Origin: Kiritimatiellia bacterium | GTDB taxonomy: Bacteria > Verrucomicrobiota > Kiritimatiellia > RFP12 > UBA1067 | Length of the DNA: 64,000 bases | Direction: 5' to 3' | Assembly: GCA_017403825.1 (NCBI GenBank) | Contig: JAFRDO010000073.1 | Location: 1 to 64,000, forward strand | In this document: positions 35,960-45,142 of the stretch, piece after piece | How the letters are laid out: each line of letters opens with the position of its first letter | Numbering within the stretch: position 1 is the stretch's first letter | Notes under the pieces: model-generated | Seen by the model: only the letters and a program-made list of their open reading frames with translations | Databases searched by the model: none | Told to the model about the DNA's origin: nothing | Translations under genes and position numbers: made by a program

Positions 35960-37155
35960 AAATATGTGTTGTAGGACTCGGGTATATAGGCCTTCCGACT
36001 GCGGCCCTGATGGCCAAGGCAGGACATGACGTAATCGGCGTGGACGTCAACAAAAAGGCCGTTGACACCATAAACGCCGGGCACATCCACATCATAGAGA
36101 ACGGGCTCGAGGAGCTCGTGAGGGACGTGGTCGAGGCCGGCAAGCTCAAGGCGCAGACTCTGCCGTGCGAGGCGGATGCGTTCATCATCGCCGTGCCGAC
36201 CCCGGTGCATGAGGACGCCGGCCACACGCCGGGTCTAGAATATGTCGACGCCGCCGCACAGTCGATAGCTCCTTACGTAAGGCCTGGCAACATGGTCATT
36301 CTCGAATCGACGTCCCCTGTCGGCACCACGGAGCGCATCGCGGAGACGCTCTCGAGTCGTGGAGTCGATGCGAACAAGGTGTTCTTCGCCCACTGCCCGG
36401 AGCGCGTGATCCCCGGGCGGGCCCTGATCGAGCTTGTCGGTAATGATAGGATCGTCGGGGGCATGACGAAGGAGGCTACTGCGGCGGTGAAGGCGCTCTA
36501 CGCCACGTTTGTCAAGGGAGAGCTCCTCGAGACGGATTCGCGCACTGCGGAGATGTCCAAGCTGACGGAGAACTCGTTCCGCGACGTCAACATAGCCTTC
36601 GCCAACGAGCTTTCCATCATCTGCGATGAGCTGGGCATAGACACGATGGAGCTTATCCGGCTCGCCAACCACCATCCGCGGGTGAACATCCTCACGCCCG
36701 GGTGCGGCGTCGGCGGGCATTGCATCGCGGTCGATCCGTGGTTCATAGTAAGCCGCTCTCCGGAGTGCGCGAAGCTCATACGGTGCGCGCGCGAGCGCAA
36801 CGACTACAAGAGCGACTGGGTCATCGGCAAGGTTCGCGAGACGTACCGCGCCTTCGGCAAGTTCCGTCCGAAGATAGCGATCCTCGGCCTTGCGTTCAAG
36901 CCGGACATCGACGACCTCCGCGCATCGCCCGCAATCAAGATCGCCGCGAAGCTCACCAAGGAAAGCTTTGCGGAGTGGATGGTCGTGGAGCCGAACATCA
37001 AAAGCCATCCGCAGTTCGAACTGACCCCTTACGAGGAGGCGGTCGCCAAGGCCGACGTAATCGTAGCGCTCGTCAAGCATTCTAAGTTCAAGGGGCTGAA
37101 GGGACGCAACCCTGCCGCACGGATCCTGAACTTCTGCGATCTTGAGGTGGATTGA
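35956..37155 (+). CDS. wecC: UDP-N-acetyl-D-mannosamine dehydrogenase
   Basis: 399 residues. Two-step NAD-dependent oxidation of UDP-ManNAc to UDP-ManNAcA. Rossmann motif VVGLGYIGLPTAALMA at the N-terminus, ESTSPVGTTE, CPERVIPG, the LTENSFRDVNIAFANEL block, and the catalytic Cys in TPGCGVGGHCIAVDPWF (GGHC). GLAFKPDIDDLRASPA completes the UDP-binding domain. It is coupled to the CgeB-like gene before it. With wecB it shows that the polymer contains an N-acetylmannosaminuronic acid unit, a possible substrate for amidation by the AsnB-like enzymes and for cleavage by the lyase further on. Confidence 0.96.
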   Translation: MKICVVGLGYIGLPTAALMAKAGHDVIGVDVNKKAVDTINAGHIHIIENGLEELVRDVVEAGKLKAQTLPCEADAFIIAVPTPVHEDAGHTPGLEYVDAAAQSIAPYVRPGNMVILESTSPVGTTERIAETLSSRGVDANKVFFAHCPERVIPGRALIELVGNDRIVGGMTKEATAAVKALYATFVKGELLETDSRTAEMSKLTENSFRDVNIAFANELSIICDELGIDTMELIRLANHHPRVNILTPGCGVGGHCIAVDPWFIVSRSPECAKLIRCARERNDYKSDWVIGKVRETYRAFGKFRPKIAILGLAFKPDIDDLRASPAIKIAAKLTKESFAEWMVVEPNIKSHPQFELTPYEEAVAKADVIVALVKHSKFKGLKGRNPAARILNFCDLEVD

Positions 37156-37191
37156 AGCGATAGTTAGGAAACTGAGGAATGGAGATATCCG

Positions 37192-38835
37192 ATGGATAGA
37201 ATCGACGACGCTTACAACGGCCTCATGGGCGAGGAGTTCATGCGCAAGACGCGAGAGCGTCTGCATTGGATCTGCTCGCAGGTCAATGGCGAAAGAATCC
37301 TGGACGTTGGATGCTCCCAGGGAACCATGTCGCGCCTTTTGGCTTCAATGGGCAAATCGATCACAGGGCTTGACATAAACAAGGATGCAATAGCGTACGC
37401 AGAGGGCAAGGCGGCCGAACTTGACTCCGGAGCCCGGGGCAGGCTTTGCTATCAGGCCGTAAACTTTGCCGACTTCAATTCAAGCGAGCTGTTCGACACT
37501 GTTGTCATGGGTGAGATCCTCGAACATCTTGCAGCTCCTGCGTTGTTTGTGGGCAAGGCCCATTCGCTGCTTAAGCCTGGCGGTACTTTTGTGGTGACTG
37601 TGCCGTTCGGCATCAACGACGATCCTGACCACCGCCAGACGTTCTATTGGACGTGGATCAAGGAGATCGTCGAGCCGTTTTTTGACGTGGTCGAGATGAG
37701 GATATTCGGCAAGTGGATCGGCGTGACCGGAAAACGTCGCGAGCGTAAGATCGCCATTGAGAAGTCCGTTCCGCTTTCGGCGGTCAAGGAACTTGAAGCG
37801 GCGTTCTATGGGCTTGAAAGGCCGCTCGTCAACGATTGCAAGTCGAGAGGGCTGAAGCTTCAGGCGCAGAGGAAGGATATTGACGAGACGCGGAAGGCGC
37901 TTGCGAGCAGAACGGCGGAGAAAAAGGCTGGGGACGAGTCTGCAGCCCGGCAGAAGGTGGTCCTCGACGCGGAAATTGCGAAGCAGAAGGCGGCTGTAGT
38001 CGCGGAGCAGGCAAAGGTCAAGGCTGCGGAGACTCGTTTGCTCGAGTGTTCGCAGGAAGTGCGTGACTTGCGGACTGCGCTCGATGCTCGGCACGACGAA
38101 GCTGTCGAGAGCGCGGAACGCCTCGGCAGGATGTCCGGACAGATTGAGGCCTTGCGTGGCGAGCGTGATGCGGCAAGGGCCTCATGCGTTGCCGCGCAAA
38201 CCCAATGCGATGCCTTTAAGGCCGAAAAGGAGAGGCTTCTCTCCCGTCTTTCGGAAGTGGAGGCTTCGCTCGCGGATGCAGAAGAAAAGGTTGCGGAGAA
38301 TGCGCAAAAGGCGGAAAACGCCGAGGAGGTTTCCGGGCGGCTGAAAGCGCAATGCGACGGATATGAGCGTGAAATCGAGAAGGTCGCATCCGAAAGGGAT
38401 GCAGCGAACACGGCATTGGCGAAAGCGCAGACAGAGTTGGCTAATGCCAAAGCGGCATTGACGAAGGCCCAGGCGGAATGCAGTTCCCTGAAGGCTGGAC
38501 TCCAGAAGAAAGATGCAGACCTGTCGTATGCGGAGCAGAAGCTCGCCAGCGAGACTGCCCGTCGCCGCCAGCTCTCGAAAAAGTCTTCGCGTGCGGAAAA
38601 GTCCGTCGCCAAACTTGAAAAGAGATATTCCGCCCTGGCCCGCTCCAAGCTCGGACGTCTTACGCTCAGATGGTGGAAGGTTAAGGACCGTATATTGGGA
38701 CGCAGCGGCGGCAAGGGCGTTGCCAAGGCTTCCTCCTCGCCTGGTGTGAAGGTTCCGAAGTCACCGCAGGTGTCGCTCCCGGTCGAGACCTGGGCTCAGC
38801 AGCGTGAAAACGAGCGGCGTTATTTTGCCAAATGA
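37192..38835 (+). CDS. SAM methyltransferase fused to a long coiled coil (WbdD-like layout)
   Basis: 547 residues. Residues 1-200 are a class I methyltransferase with motif I ILDVGCSQGTMSRLLA, DIN at motif II, MGEILEHL and LLKPGGTFVVTVPFG. Residues about 215-490 are almost continuous heptads rich in Ala, Glu, Lys and Gln, a predicted coiled coil of about 270 residues. The end is basic (KLGRLTLRWWKVKDRI), suiting membrane or enzyme binding. E. coli WbdD combines a methyltransferase with a coiled coil that acts as a ruler for O-antigen chain length; the same design here is inference from architecture. A GGAG site lies 7 bases before the ATG. It ends 25 bases before the large transferase gene. 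Confidence 0.8.
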   Translation: MDRIDDAYNGLMGEEFMRKTRERLHWICSQVNGERILDVGCSQGTMSRLLASMGKSITGLDINKDAIAYAEGKAAELDSGARGRLCYQAVNFADFNSSELFDTVVMGEILEHLAAPALFVGKAHSLLKPGGTFVVTVPFGINDDPDHRQTFYWTWIKEIVEPFFDVVEMRIFGKWIGVTGKRRERKIAIEKSVPLSAVKELEAAFYGLERPLVNDCKSRGLKLQAQRKDIDETRKALASRTAEKKAGDESAARQKVVLDAEIAKQKAAVVAEQAKVKAAETRLLECSQEVRDLRTALDARHDEAVESAERLGRMSGQIEALRGERDAARASCVAAQTQCDAFKAEKERLLSRLSEVEASLADAEEKVAENAQKAENAEEVSGRLKAQCDGYEREIEKVASERDAANTALAKAQTELANAKAALTKAQAECSSLKAGLQKKDADLSYAEQKLASETARRRQLSKKSSRAEKSVAKLEKRYSALARSKLGRLTLRWWKVKDRILGRSGGKGVAKASSSPGVKVPKSPQVSLPVETWAQQRENERRYFAK

Positions 38836-38860
38836 GAAGGTTTGGAGAGGGAGCTTTTCA

Positions 38861-41800
38861 ATGGTGAATTTTCTTTTCTGCGGGCATGACCTGAAATTCC
38901 TCACGCCGATCGTTGAATTCGTCAAGTCAATGCCCGACGTATCCATTGTCGTGCAGCAGACTCATGGGCACAAGTTGTCGTCCGAAGAAAAGATCGATGC
39001 CAAAAAACATGTCGCCACCGCAGATATTGTCTTTTGCGAATGGGCGCTAGGCAATGCCGTATGGTACTCGCGTCATAAACGGGCGGGGCAGTTGCTTGTC
39101 GTTCGGATGCATGCTCAGGAATTCCATGCGAACCTTCCCTATTTGTCGCAGATTGATTTCAACAACGTTGATTCACTTGTCGTAATTTGCCCAGAGGGTT
39201 TTGATTTCATCGGGGAGCACTATCCAACGGTCAAGGATAAGACCAAGTTGATCTGCAATCCGCTTGATGTCGTAAATCGGTTCAGCTGCGCCAAGGTCGC
39301 CGCATCAGATCACCATTTGGGGTTTCTTGGGATGGTTCCATTCATTAAGCGGCCCGATCTGGCGCTGGAGATTTTTGAGAAATGCGTTACGGTTGACCGT
39401 TATTTCAAGCTGTACATCAAGGGAAAGAGGCCTTCCGACTATCCGTGGATGTCTTCGCGAAAAGATGAAATGGTTCAGTATGAGGAGCGCTTTGACCGGC
39501 CTTTAGCTCAATCGCCTCACAAATCTTCTGTCTACTTCGATGGCTTTGACCCGAGTCCAGGTTCGTGGTATGCCAAATGCGGATTCATTCTTTCGACGAG
39601 CGATTTTGAAGGGTCGCATCAGGCTGTGGCCGAGGGGATGGCTCAAGGTTGCATTCCGATCATCCGTGATTGGAAAAGCGCGGATAGGCTCTACCCTAAA
39701 GAATACGTTTGGCATGATGTCAAGGAAGCCGTGCGGAAGATCCGGGCCTGTCGCCGTTCGCCGACAGTCTTCTTCTCGGAAATGCAGAAGTGCCGCCAGT
39801 ACGCATTGCGTCACTTCGATGCCCGTGCCATCTGCCTTCAGTACGATGAGATATTTTCGCGTCATCCGTCATGGACATCCGTTCGTAAACTGTTCCCGTT
39901 AAATGACATATGCGTGGCTCAATTGGTGTGGATTCCCGTCGGTTGCCACAATGGTTATCGAGTTCGCGTTGAGAAGTTTTCGGCGCAGTACAGGCAATTG
40001 GGAATGCGTACGGTCTTGATCTGCCTCCATGACGGCAAGGCCTCTGAGGACGACTTGGATCTGCACAGACGGGATTTCGAGCGCCTTGGCTGCCATGCAT
40101 ATGTGGTCCCTGTGTCGGAATTCTTCGCTTCAAGGATCAGTACTGGAGCGCAAGATGATATTGTGCGGAAGCTCAAGCCGATTCTGGACAATGAACATGT
40201 TGACGTGCTGCAGGCGCATGCGCTTTATTGCGGTCGCATAGGCAAGCTTTTAAAGGCGGCCCGACCTGAGACATTGTTTGCGTGTGTGTTCCATGGCGTA
40301 AATCCGGAAGAGGCGGCCATGAGCGGTTCGGCGCCGGCTCGCGTGAAGATGCTTGAGGAGTTGGAGCGGGACATTCTCAAGTCGGTGGATTTCGCGAATT
40401 ACGTGTCCAATGCAATGGAAGCGCACTATCTGGCCAAATACGGGTTGTTGAGGCCGTCGTGCATCGTTCCGTCCGCTTTGCGCAAGGAGGCGTTGCGCAG
40501 CAACATCAAGAATCGGCGAATCCTCTCTTTGCCGTCGGGACGTCCGGTTTTGGGATATGTCGGGACGTTGGTCGCCTGGCAGTGCAAAGACGAGATGTTC
40601 AAGTTGTTCGGAAAAATCCATCAGCTTCATGAAGATGTGTTTTTCGCCGTCTTGACGCAGGCTCCTTATCATGAGGAAGTCCACCGTTTGATGGCAAAGC
40701 ATGGCATTGGCGAACGAGACTATCTCGTGCAGGAGGTAAAGTTCGACGATGTCTCGGCTGCCGTTTCGCAGTTCAACGCGGGCGTGATGCTTCGCAAGTG
40801 GTCGCCTGTCAACCGTGTCGCATCTCCGACGAAGTTTGGCGAGATGATCGCGGCGGGCGTGCCGATCGTGGCGACGGACGGGATCGGCGATTTCAGCGAA
40901 GACGTCCGTGCAAATGACTTTGGCGTCATAGTCCCATTGTCCGAGCTGGATGCGCAGGATTTCTCCGCAGGGACCTGCGAGGCCATCTACGGGTTGCTGA
41001 AGGAACGGAGAAACGAGTCGAAGGAATACATCCTTCGGTCGGAGAAGTTCTGCCGCGACAACTTGATATGGGAAGAGCATGTCACGCGCATGGCGGGCTG
41101 GTACTGGAAGCTTCTTAACGTGAAGGTGGACGGATCGTCGGCTCCGCTCCCCAAGGGGGATGAGGGCTTCCCGTCGCGAATGCTGCGCAGGATATCGGGA
41201 ATGCCGGTGAGCAATGGTTGCAGGTATTACGAACGGCTTGCGATTCGCATCGGCATCATCTGCGATGAATTTTACTGGGACAGCGTTTTGGCTGCGGCGG
41301 ACTTTGTATATTTGAGTTGCGACGACTGGCAGGAAAAGGTCGATTCCATTGACTGCCTCTACATAGTGTCGGCATGGCATGGTCTAAAAAACGATGACTG
41401 GCTGAATCTATCCCGTGAGGGGACTCCCAAGCGCAAGACAGTCTACGAAATGATAGATCGGTGCCGTGCACGGAACGTTCCGGTCGTGTTTTACTCCAAG
41501 GAAGATCCGCCGAACTACGATCGATTCGTGGGAATAGCGAAGAGATGCGATTTTGTGTTTACGTCTTGCGAGGAAGTGATTCAGAAGTATCGTACGGATT
41601 GCGGGCATGATCGTGTATATGCCATGCGCTTCGGGATAAATCCAGTTGTGCACAATCCCGTCGGGCGGAGTCTCGGAAAGGGGATGCCTAACGTAATCTT
41701 TTCTGGTTCTTGGATGGCGAAATATCCAGAGCGGTGCAAAGATTTATGCATGCTTTTCGACGGGGTATTGGCCGCAGGCAGAAAGTTGGACATAGTGGCG

Positions 41801-42589
41801 AGAAACTATGCCAGCAGGGGGAATCCGGCGTACCATTGGCCAGACAAGTACTTCTCGATGATCTCGCCGGCCATGCCGCATGACGAGTTGCAGAAGGTAC
41901 ATCGTCTATACGATTGGGCTGTGAATATCAATTCCGTCCAGAATAGCCGCACGATGTTTGCCAATCGCGTGTACGAACTTCAGGCATGCGGCAATCTGCT
42001 TCTTTCAAACTTCAGTCTCGGTGTCAAGGAAACCTTCCCGGGCGTGTTTATAGTCAAGTCGCAGGAAGATGTAGTCAAGGCATTGTCGTTGTCGCCCGAA
42101 ACGGTTGCCGCGCGACAGGCGGCTGGTGTGCGCCGTGTTATGACAGGCGAGACGTGCTTTGACCGGATAGCCTTTATGCTGAGCACGGTGGGCTTGTCGG
42201 CCAAGGTCTCGTCTCGAAAGGTCCTTGTCATCGCGCAGGACGTAAAGAAAGTTCAGCGTGCATTTGATGCACAAAGTTACCAAGACAAGTTTTTGCGCGA
42301 AATTACAGATGTGACCGCAAGGGATTTCGACGAAGCCGACATTGTAGCATTCTTCGGCAATCACGAGAAATACGACGAATTTTACCTTGAGGACATGACC
42401 AATGCGTTTAAATACACGAATTGCGATTATGTCTGCAAGGCAAAAGACGGGGAGGACGGCTGTCATGGCTATGTTTCCCGTATCGGCAGCAAATGGCGCA
42501 CGGTGTTCTGGCGTGCGTCTTTTGAGATGAATGGGCTCTTGGCGGGAAGCGATTCCTTTGATTGTGAAAATGGCTATCAAATTCCATGA
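38861..42589 (+). CDS. three-domain glycosyltransferase
   Basis: 1242 residues. Domain 1 (about 1-345) and domain 2 (about 350-770) look like GT4-type transferases; domain 2 has GYVGTLVAWQCKDEM, VASPTKFGEMIAAGVPIVATDGIGDF and a nucleotide-sugar-type C-terminal half. Domain 3 (about 800-1130) is the CgeB-like domain shared with the 34274 gene (IRIGIICDEFYWDSVLAAADFVY; VFYSKEDPPNYDRF; VIFSGSWMAKYPERC). A short tail (about 1130-1242) resembles the reduced GT2-like end of that paralog. Several transferase units on one chain suggest stepwise building of a repeat. The start at 38861 follows GGAGAGGGAG; an ATG at 38804 would overlap the previous gene. Confidence 0.78.
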   Translation: MVNFLFCGHDLKFLTPIVEFVKSMPDVSIVVQQTHGHKLSSEEKIDAKKHVATADIVFCEWALGNAVWYSRHKRAGQLLVVRMHAQEFHANLPYLSQIDFNNVDSLVVICPEGFDFIGEHYPTVKDKTKLICNPLDVVNRFSCAKVAASDHHLGFLGMVPFIKRPDLALEIFEKCVTVDRYFKLYIKGKRPSDYPWMSSRKDEMVQYEERFDRPLAQSPHKSSVYFDGFDPSPGSWYAKCGFILSTSDFEGSHQAVAEGMAQGCIPIIRDWKSADRLYPKEYVWHDVKEAVRKIRACRRSPTVFFSEMQKCRQYALRHFDARAICLQYDEIFSRHPSWTSVRKLFPLNDICVAQLVWIPVGCHNGYRVRVEKFSAQYRQLGMRTVLICLHDGKASEDDLDLHRRDFERLGCHAYVVPVSEFFASRISTGAQDDIVRKLKPILDNEHVDVLQAHALYCGRIGKLLKAARPETLFACVFHGVNPEEAAMSGSAPARVKMLEELERDILKSVDFANYVSNAMEAHYLAKYGLLRPSCIVPSALRKEALRSNIKNRRILSLPSGRPVLGYVGTLVAWQCKDEMFKLFGKIHQLHEDVFFAVLTQAPYHEEVHRLMAKHGIGERDYLVQEVKFDDVSAAVSQFNAGVMLRKWSPVNRVASPTKFGEMIAAGVPIVATDGIGDFSEDVRANDFGVIVPLSELDAQDFSAGTCEAIYGLLKERRNESKEYILRSEKFCRDNLIWEEHVTRMAGWYWKLLNVKVDGSSAPLPKGDEGFPSRMLRRISGMPVSNGCRYYERLAIRIGIICDEFYWDSVLAAADFVYLSCDDWQEKVDSIDCLYIVSAWHGLKNDDWLNLSREGTPKRKTVYEMIDRCRARNVPVVFYSKEDPPNYDRFVGIAKRCDFVFTSCEEVIQKYRTDCGHDRVYAMRFGINPVVHNPVGRSLGKGMPNVIFSGSWMAKYPERCKDLCMLFDGVLAAGRKLDIVARNYASRGNPAYHWPDKYFSMISPAMPHDELQKVHRLYDWAVNINSVQNSRTMFANRVYELQACGNLLLSNFSLGVKETFPGVFIVKSQEDVVKALSLSPETVAARQAAGVRRVMTGETCFDRIAFMLSTVGLSAKVSSRKVLVIAQDVKKVQRAFDAQSYQDKFLREITDVTARDFDEADIVAFFGNHEKYDEFYLEDMTNAFKYTNCDYVCKAKDGEDGCHGYVSRIGSKWRTVFWRASFEMNGLLAGSDSFDCENGYQIP

Positions 42590-42665
42590 CGGAACTGCAA
42601 GCCCGATGAAGTTGCATTCGCTTGTGCCTTTCAATGTTAAATTTCCAAACACCAAATAGGAATCG

Positions 42666-45122
42666 ATGATGGCTAACGAGGTCCAAGTTCCAAGTGATTC
42701 TATCGAGCGTGAATTGAAGGGACCGGAACGGCATTTTTTTGTTATTGATTCGCATTCGCTTGCTTCCGTAGAATCTTCTTTGTACGGCTATATCATAGAT
42801 CGACGGGGTGTGTTTACAGACTACCTTAGCGGTGAATTGAATGGTGACGGTTGCTATGTCAGGATTACAGCGGATTTGCAGCAAATAAAGATTGAACAGG
42901 ATTCCAATGGCTCGTTTGGCCTCTATCTTTATCAGTCAGACAACTATTTTGCAATCTCAAATTCTTTTTTCAGATTGCAGGACTTTTTGAAGACTAGGGT
43001 CTCGCTCAGTGTCAATTATGATTATATTTATCAGTTTTTAGCTCTTGATCTTTGCAGTTTGGCTTATGAGGAAACCGCCATAAATGAGATTAAACTTTTG
43101 GATAGAAACGTAGAAGTTATTGTTGACAAATCGAGTGGGAATGTCAGGATTATACAGAACAAAGAGACGAGGTCGGAAGACGTACCGCTGGAACTGGGGT
43201 TGGAAATATTGGATGGATGGTTTGAGAAGTGGACAGATATCTTACGTGGAATTGCTGCCCAAACGAACAGGCTCACCATAAACCTTTCAGGAGGATTCGA
43301 CAGCAGATTAACATTCTCGCTGGCTTTGGCTTCAGGTTGTGATTTAAGCGCTGTACGAGTGTTTTCAATGATCGATGATGATAATCCAGTCATTAAGGAA
43401 GATTATCAGATTGCATGTAAGATTGCTGACGAATATGGCTTTTGCTTGAACAATAAGGATTTTCAACTTGGACGGAAATCGTTCTTCACTTTTAATCAGA
43501 GCGTGGATTTGGCTTTTGATACGAAAATGTCTTTCCATAAAAAGGTTCATTTAAGGACTGGGCAGCTAGAAGAGCCCCTTTATCAACTTCCTGGTGTTGC
43601 CGGAGAACTTTTAAGAAAATATTGGAACATGAATGCCAGGGAGCTGATAGAGGCAAAGGGACGTTACGCTGACTTGTTTGGCAATTCCATCGCAAAAATG
43701 ATGCGAGCATCCATTGAGAATGTTCTCACCCGTTCCATACGACGGGTATGTGAAAAATATGGTTTAAGTGAAGAATCTCCCAAGGTTGGGCATTGTCTCT
43801 ACCGTGAGACAAGATGCAGGTATCATTTTGGCAAGGGTATGGTTGAAGATATGGCACAGGGCATTTATTGGTTGACTCCGTTGCTTGATAAGGAAATTCA
43901 TCGTCTTAAAACTAATTTTGCTGATTCCGAAGATGATAATGGCTTGGTAACCTTGATATATGAAAGATTTTGCCCGAAGTTGCTTGGGTTCCCTTTCCAG
44001 GGTGGACGGTGCATAGCTGCAAATACGCTGGAGCGGGCCAAGGCTTTGTGCGATAGGTTTAGATACGTAAGGCGAGAGATCTATTCAAAGCCGGAGAACT
44101 TTCACTTGCTTGGCAAGTCCTTGACGGGTTTCAATAATAACAACAGTGTGATTGAAGCCAATGATGTCGATGACTATTTTAAACGAGTGATACTTTCAAA
44201 GGCAACGAAAAGTTTTATCAGCCGAAATCTTGCCAAAGAGACATATGATTTTGCTATTCGTGGAATTGAGAAAACAGGTTTTGTGTCTACAAAGCCTTGG
44301 CACGCGATGGTAGGAATTATAAAGATATTGGACAATGTGGAAACAAGCAAACGAGCATTTGCGTCTAATAAGACAATTCTTGATGATTATTTTTGCGATA
44401 AAGACAATATTGTCCTGCCGTCAAAAAGGATGCCTATAGTTCAAAGGTTTGAAGTTCCTCAAGATTCCAATGTTGTCGTATCTGGCAGTATTTGTGGTCA
44501 TAAACTGGTGACGCCTAAAAGCAATGCGGTGGTATTGCGCATTAATTTCTATAACAAAACGGGACTTCCTCTTAAGACGGGCAAATTGGATTGGAATACG
44601 GAATTCGGCGAGTATATGTATTTGGGCGCGAGCTCAGAAGAAATTGGCTTTATGCATTCTATTGCTGCGCCTGACGATGCCTTTTCTGTTGAAGTAGGGG
44701 TCTTTCGTTATTCTTGTCCAAGCATTGTTCGGTTGATTGATTATTCGGTAGAAATCAAACAGAAGCATGTCGCAATTCCAGCTGCCGAAAACCGATTTAA
44801 TTGGAAACCTGTTGCTAAGAATCTTGTGGCAGGTGCGGATTATGACTTTACGGGGGCCGAGGTAATAGTCGAGTCTGGTGAGACGGAATTCGTGGAAGCG
44901 ATTTTATACGAGACGCGGTCAAAGCGGTTTTGCCTTCGAAAGAAATTCGCCATTAAAGATTTGCATAGTGAAAAGATTACATGGCATTTCTCTGTTCCGT
45001 CAAGTGAGGGGGAATATTGGCTTCTCGTTTATGCGGGTGTCGCAGGCAAATGTGATGGCGTTGGTGTTTTGTGGAAGGGTATTGCACTAAACCGATCTAA
45101 CGCGTCCAATAAAGGAGCGTAA
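42666..45122 (+). CDS. asparagine-synthetase-like protein 1 with C-terminal beta-sandwich modules
   Basis: 818 residues. Residues about 20-190 resemble the Ntn-type glutaminase half of AsnB (SLYGYIIDRRGVFTDYL; SNGSFGLYLYQSDNYFAISNSFF) but there is no Cys at position 2, so glutamine hydrolysis is unlikely. The ATP-pyrophosphatase half has the PP-loop S208-G-G-F-D-S-R214. Residues about 590-810 add two beta-rich modules; the first is shared with the lyase gene that follows and with the paralog at 49798. Likely role: ATP-dependent amide or peptide-type bond formation on a uronic acid of the glycan. DNA is visibly AT-richer than the genes upstream, suggesting separate origin. Confidence 0.75.
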   Translation: MMANEVQVPSDSIERELKGPERHFFVIDSHSLASVESSLYGYIIDRRGVFTDYLSGELNGDGCYVRITADLQQIKIEQDSNGSFGLYLYQSDNYFAISNSFFRLQDFLKTRVSLSVNYDYIYQFLALDLCSLAYEETAINEIKLLDRNVEVIVDKSSGNVRIIQNKETRSEDVPLELGLEILDGWFEKWTDILRGIAAQTNRLTINLSGGFDSRLTFSLALASGCDLSAVRVFSMIDDDNPVIKEDYQIACKIADEYGFCLNNKDFQLGRKSFFTFNQSVDLAFDTKMSFHKKVHLRTGQLEEPLYQLPGVAGELLRKYWNMNARELIEAKGRYADLFGNSIAKMMRASIENVLTRSIRRVCEKYGLSEESPKVGHCLYRETRCRYHFGKGMVEDMAQGIYWLTPLLDKEIHRLKTNFADSEDDNGLVTLIYERFCPKLLGFPFQGGRCIAANTLERAKALCDRFRYVRREIYSKPENFHLLGKSLTGFNNNNSVIEANDVDDYFKRVILSKATKSFISRNLAKETYDFAIRGIEKTGFVSTKPWHAMVGIIKILDNVETSKRAFASNKTILDDYFCDKDNIVLPSKRMPIVQRFEVPQDSNVVVSGSICGHKLVTPKSNAVVLRINFYNKTGLPLKTGKLDWNTEFGEYMYLGASSEEIGFMHSIAAPDDAFSVEVGVFRYSCPSIVRLIDYSVEIKQKHVAIPAAENRFNWKPVAKNLVAGADYDFTGAEVIVESGETEFVEAILYETRSKRFCLRKKFAIKDLHSEKITWHFSVPSSEGEYWLLVYAGVAGKCDGVGVLWKGIALNRSNASNKGA

Positions 45123-45142
45123 TCCTATTGGGCTATGATCTT

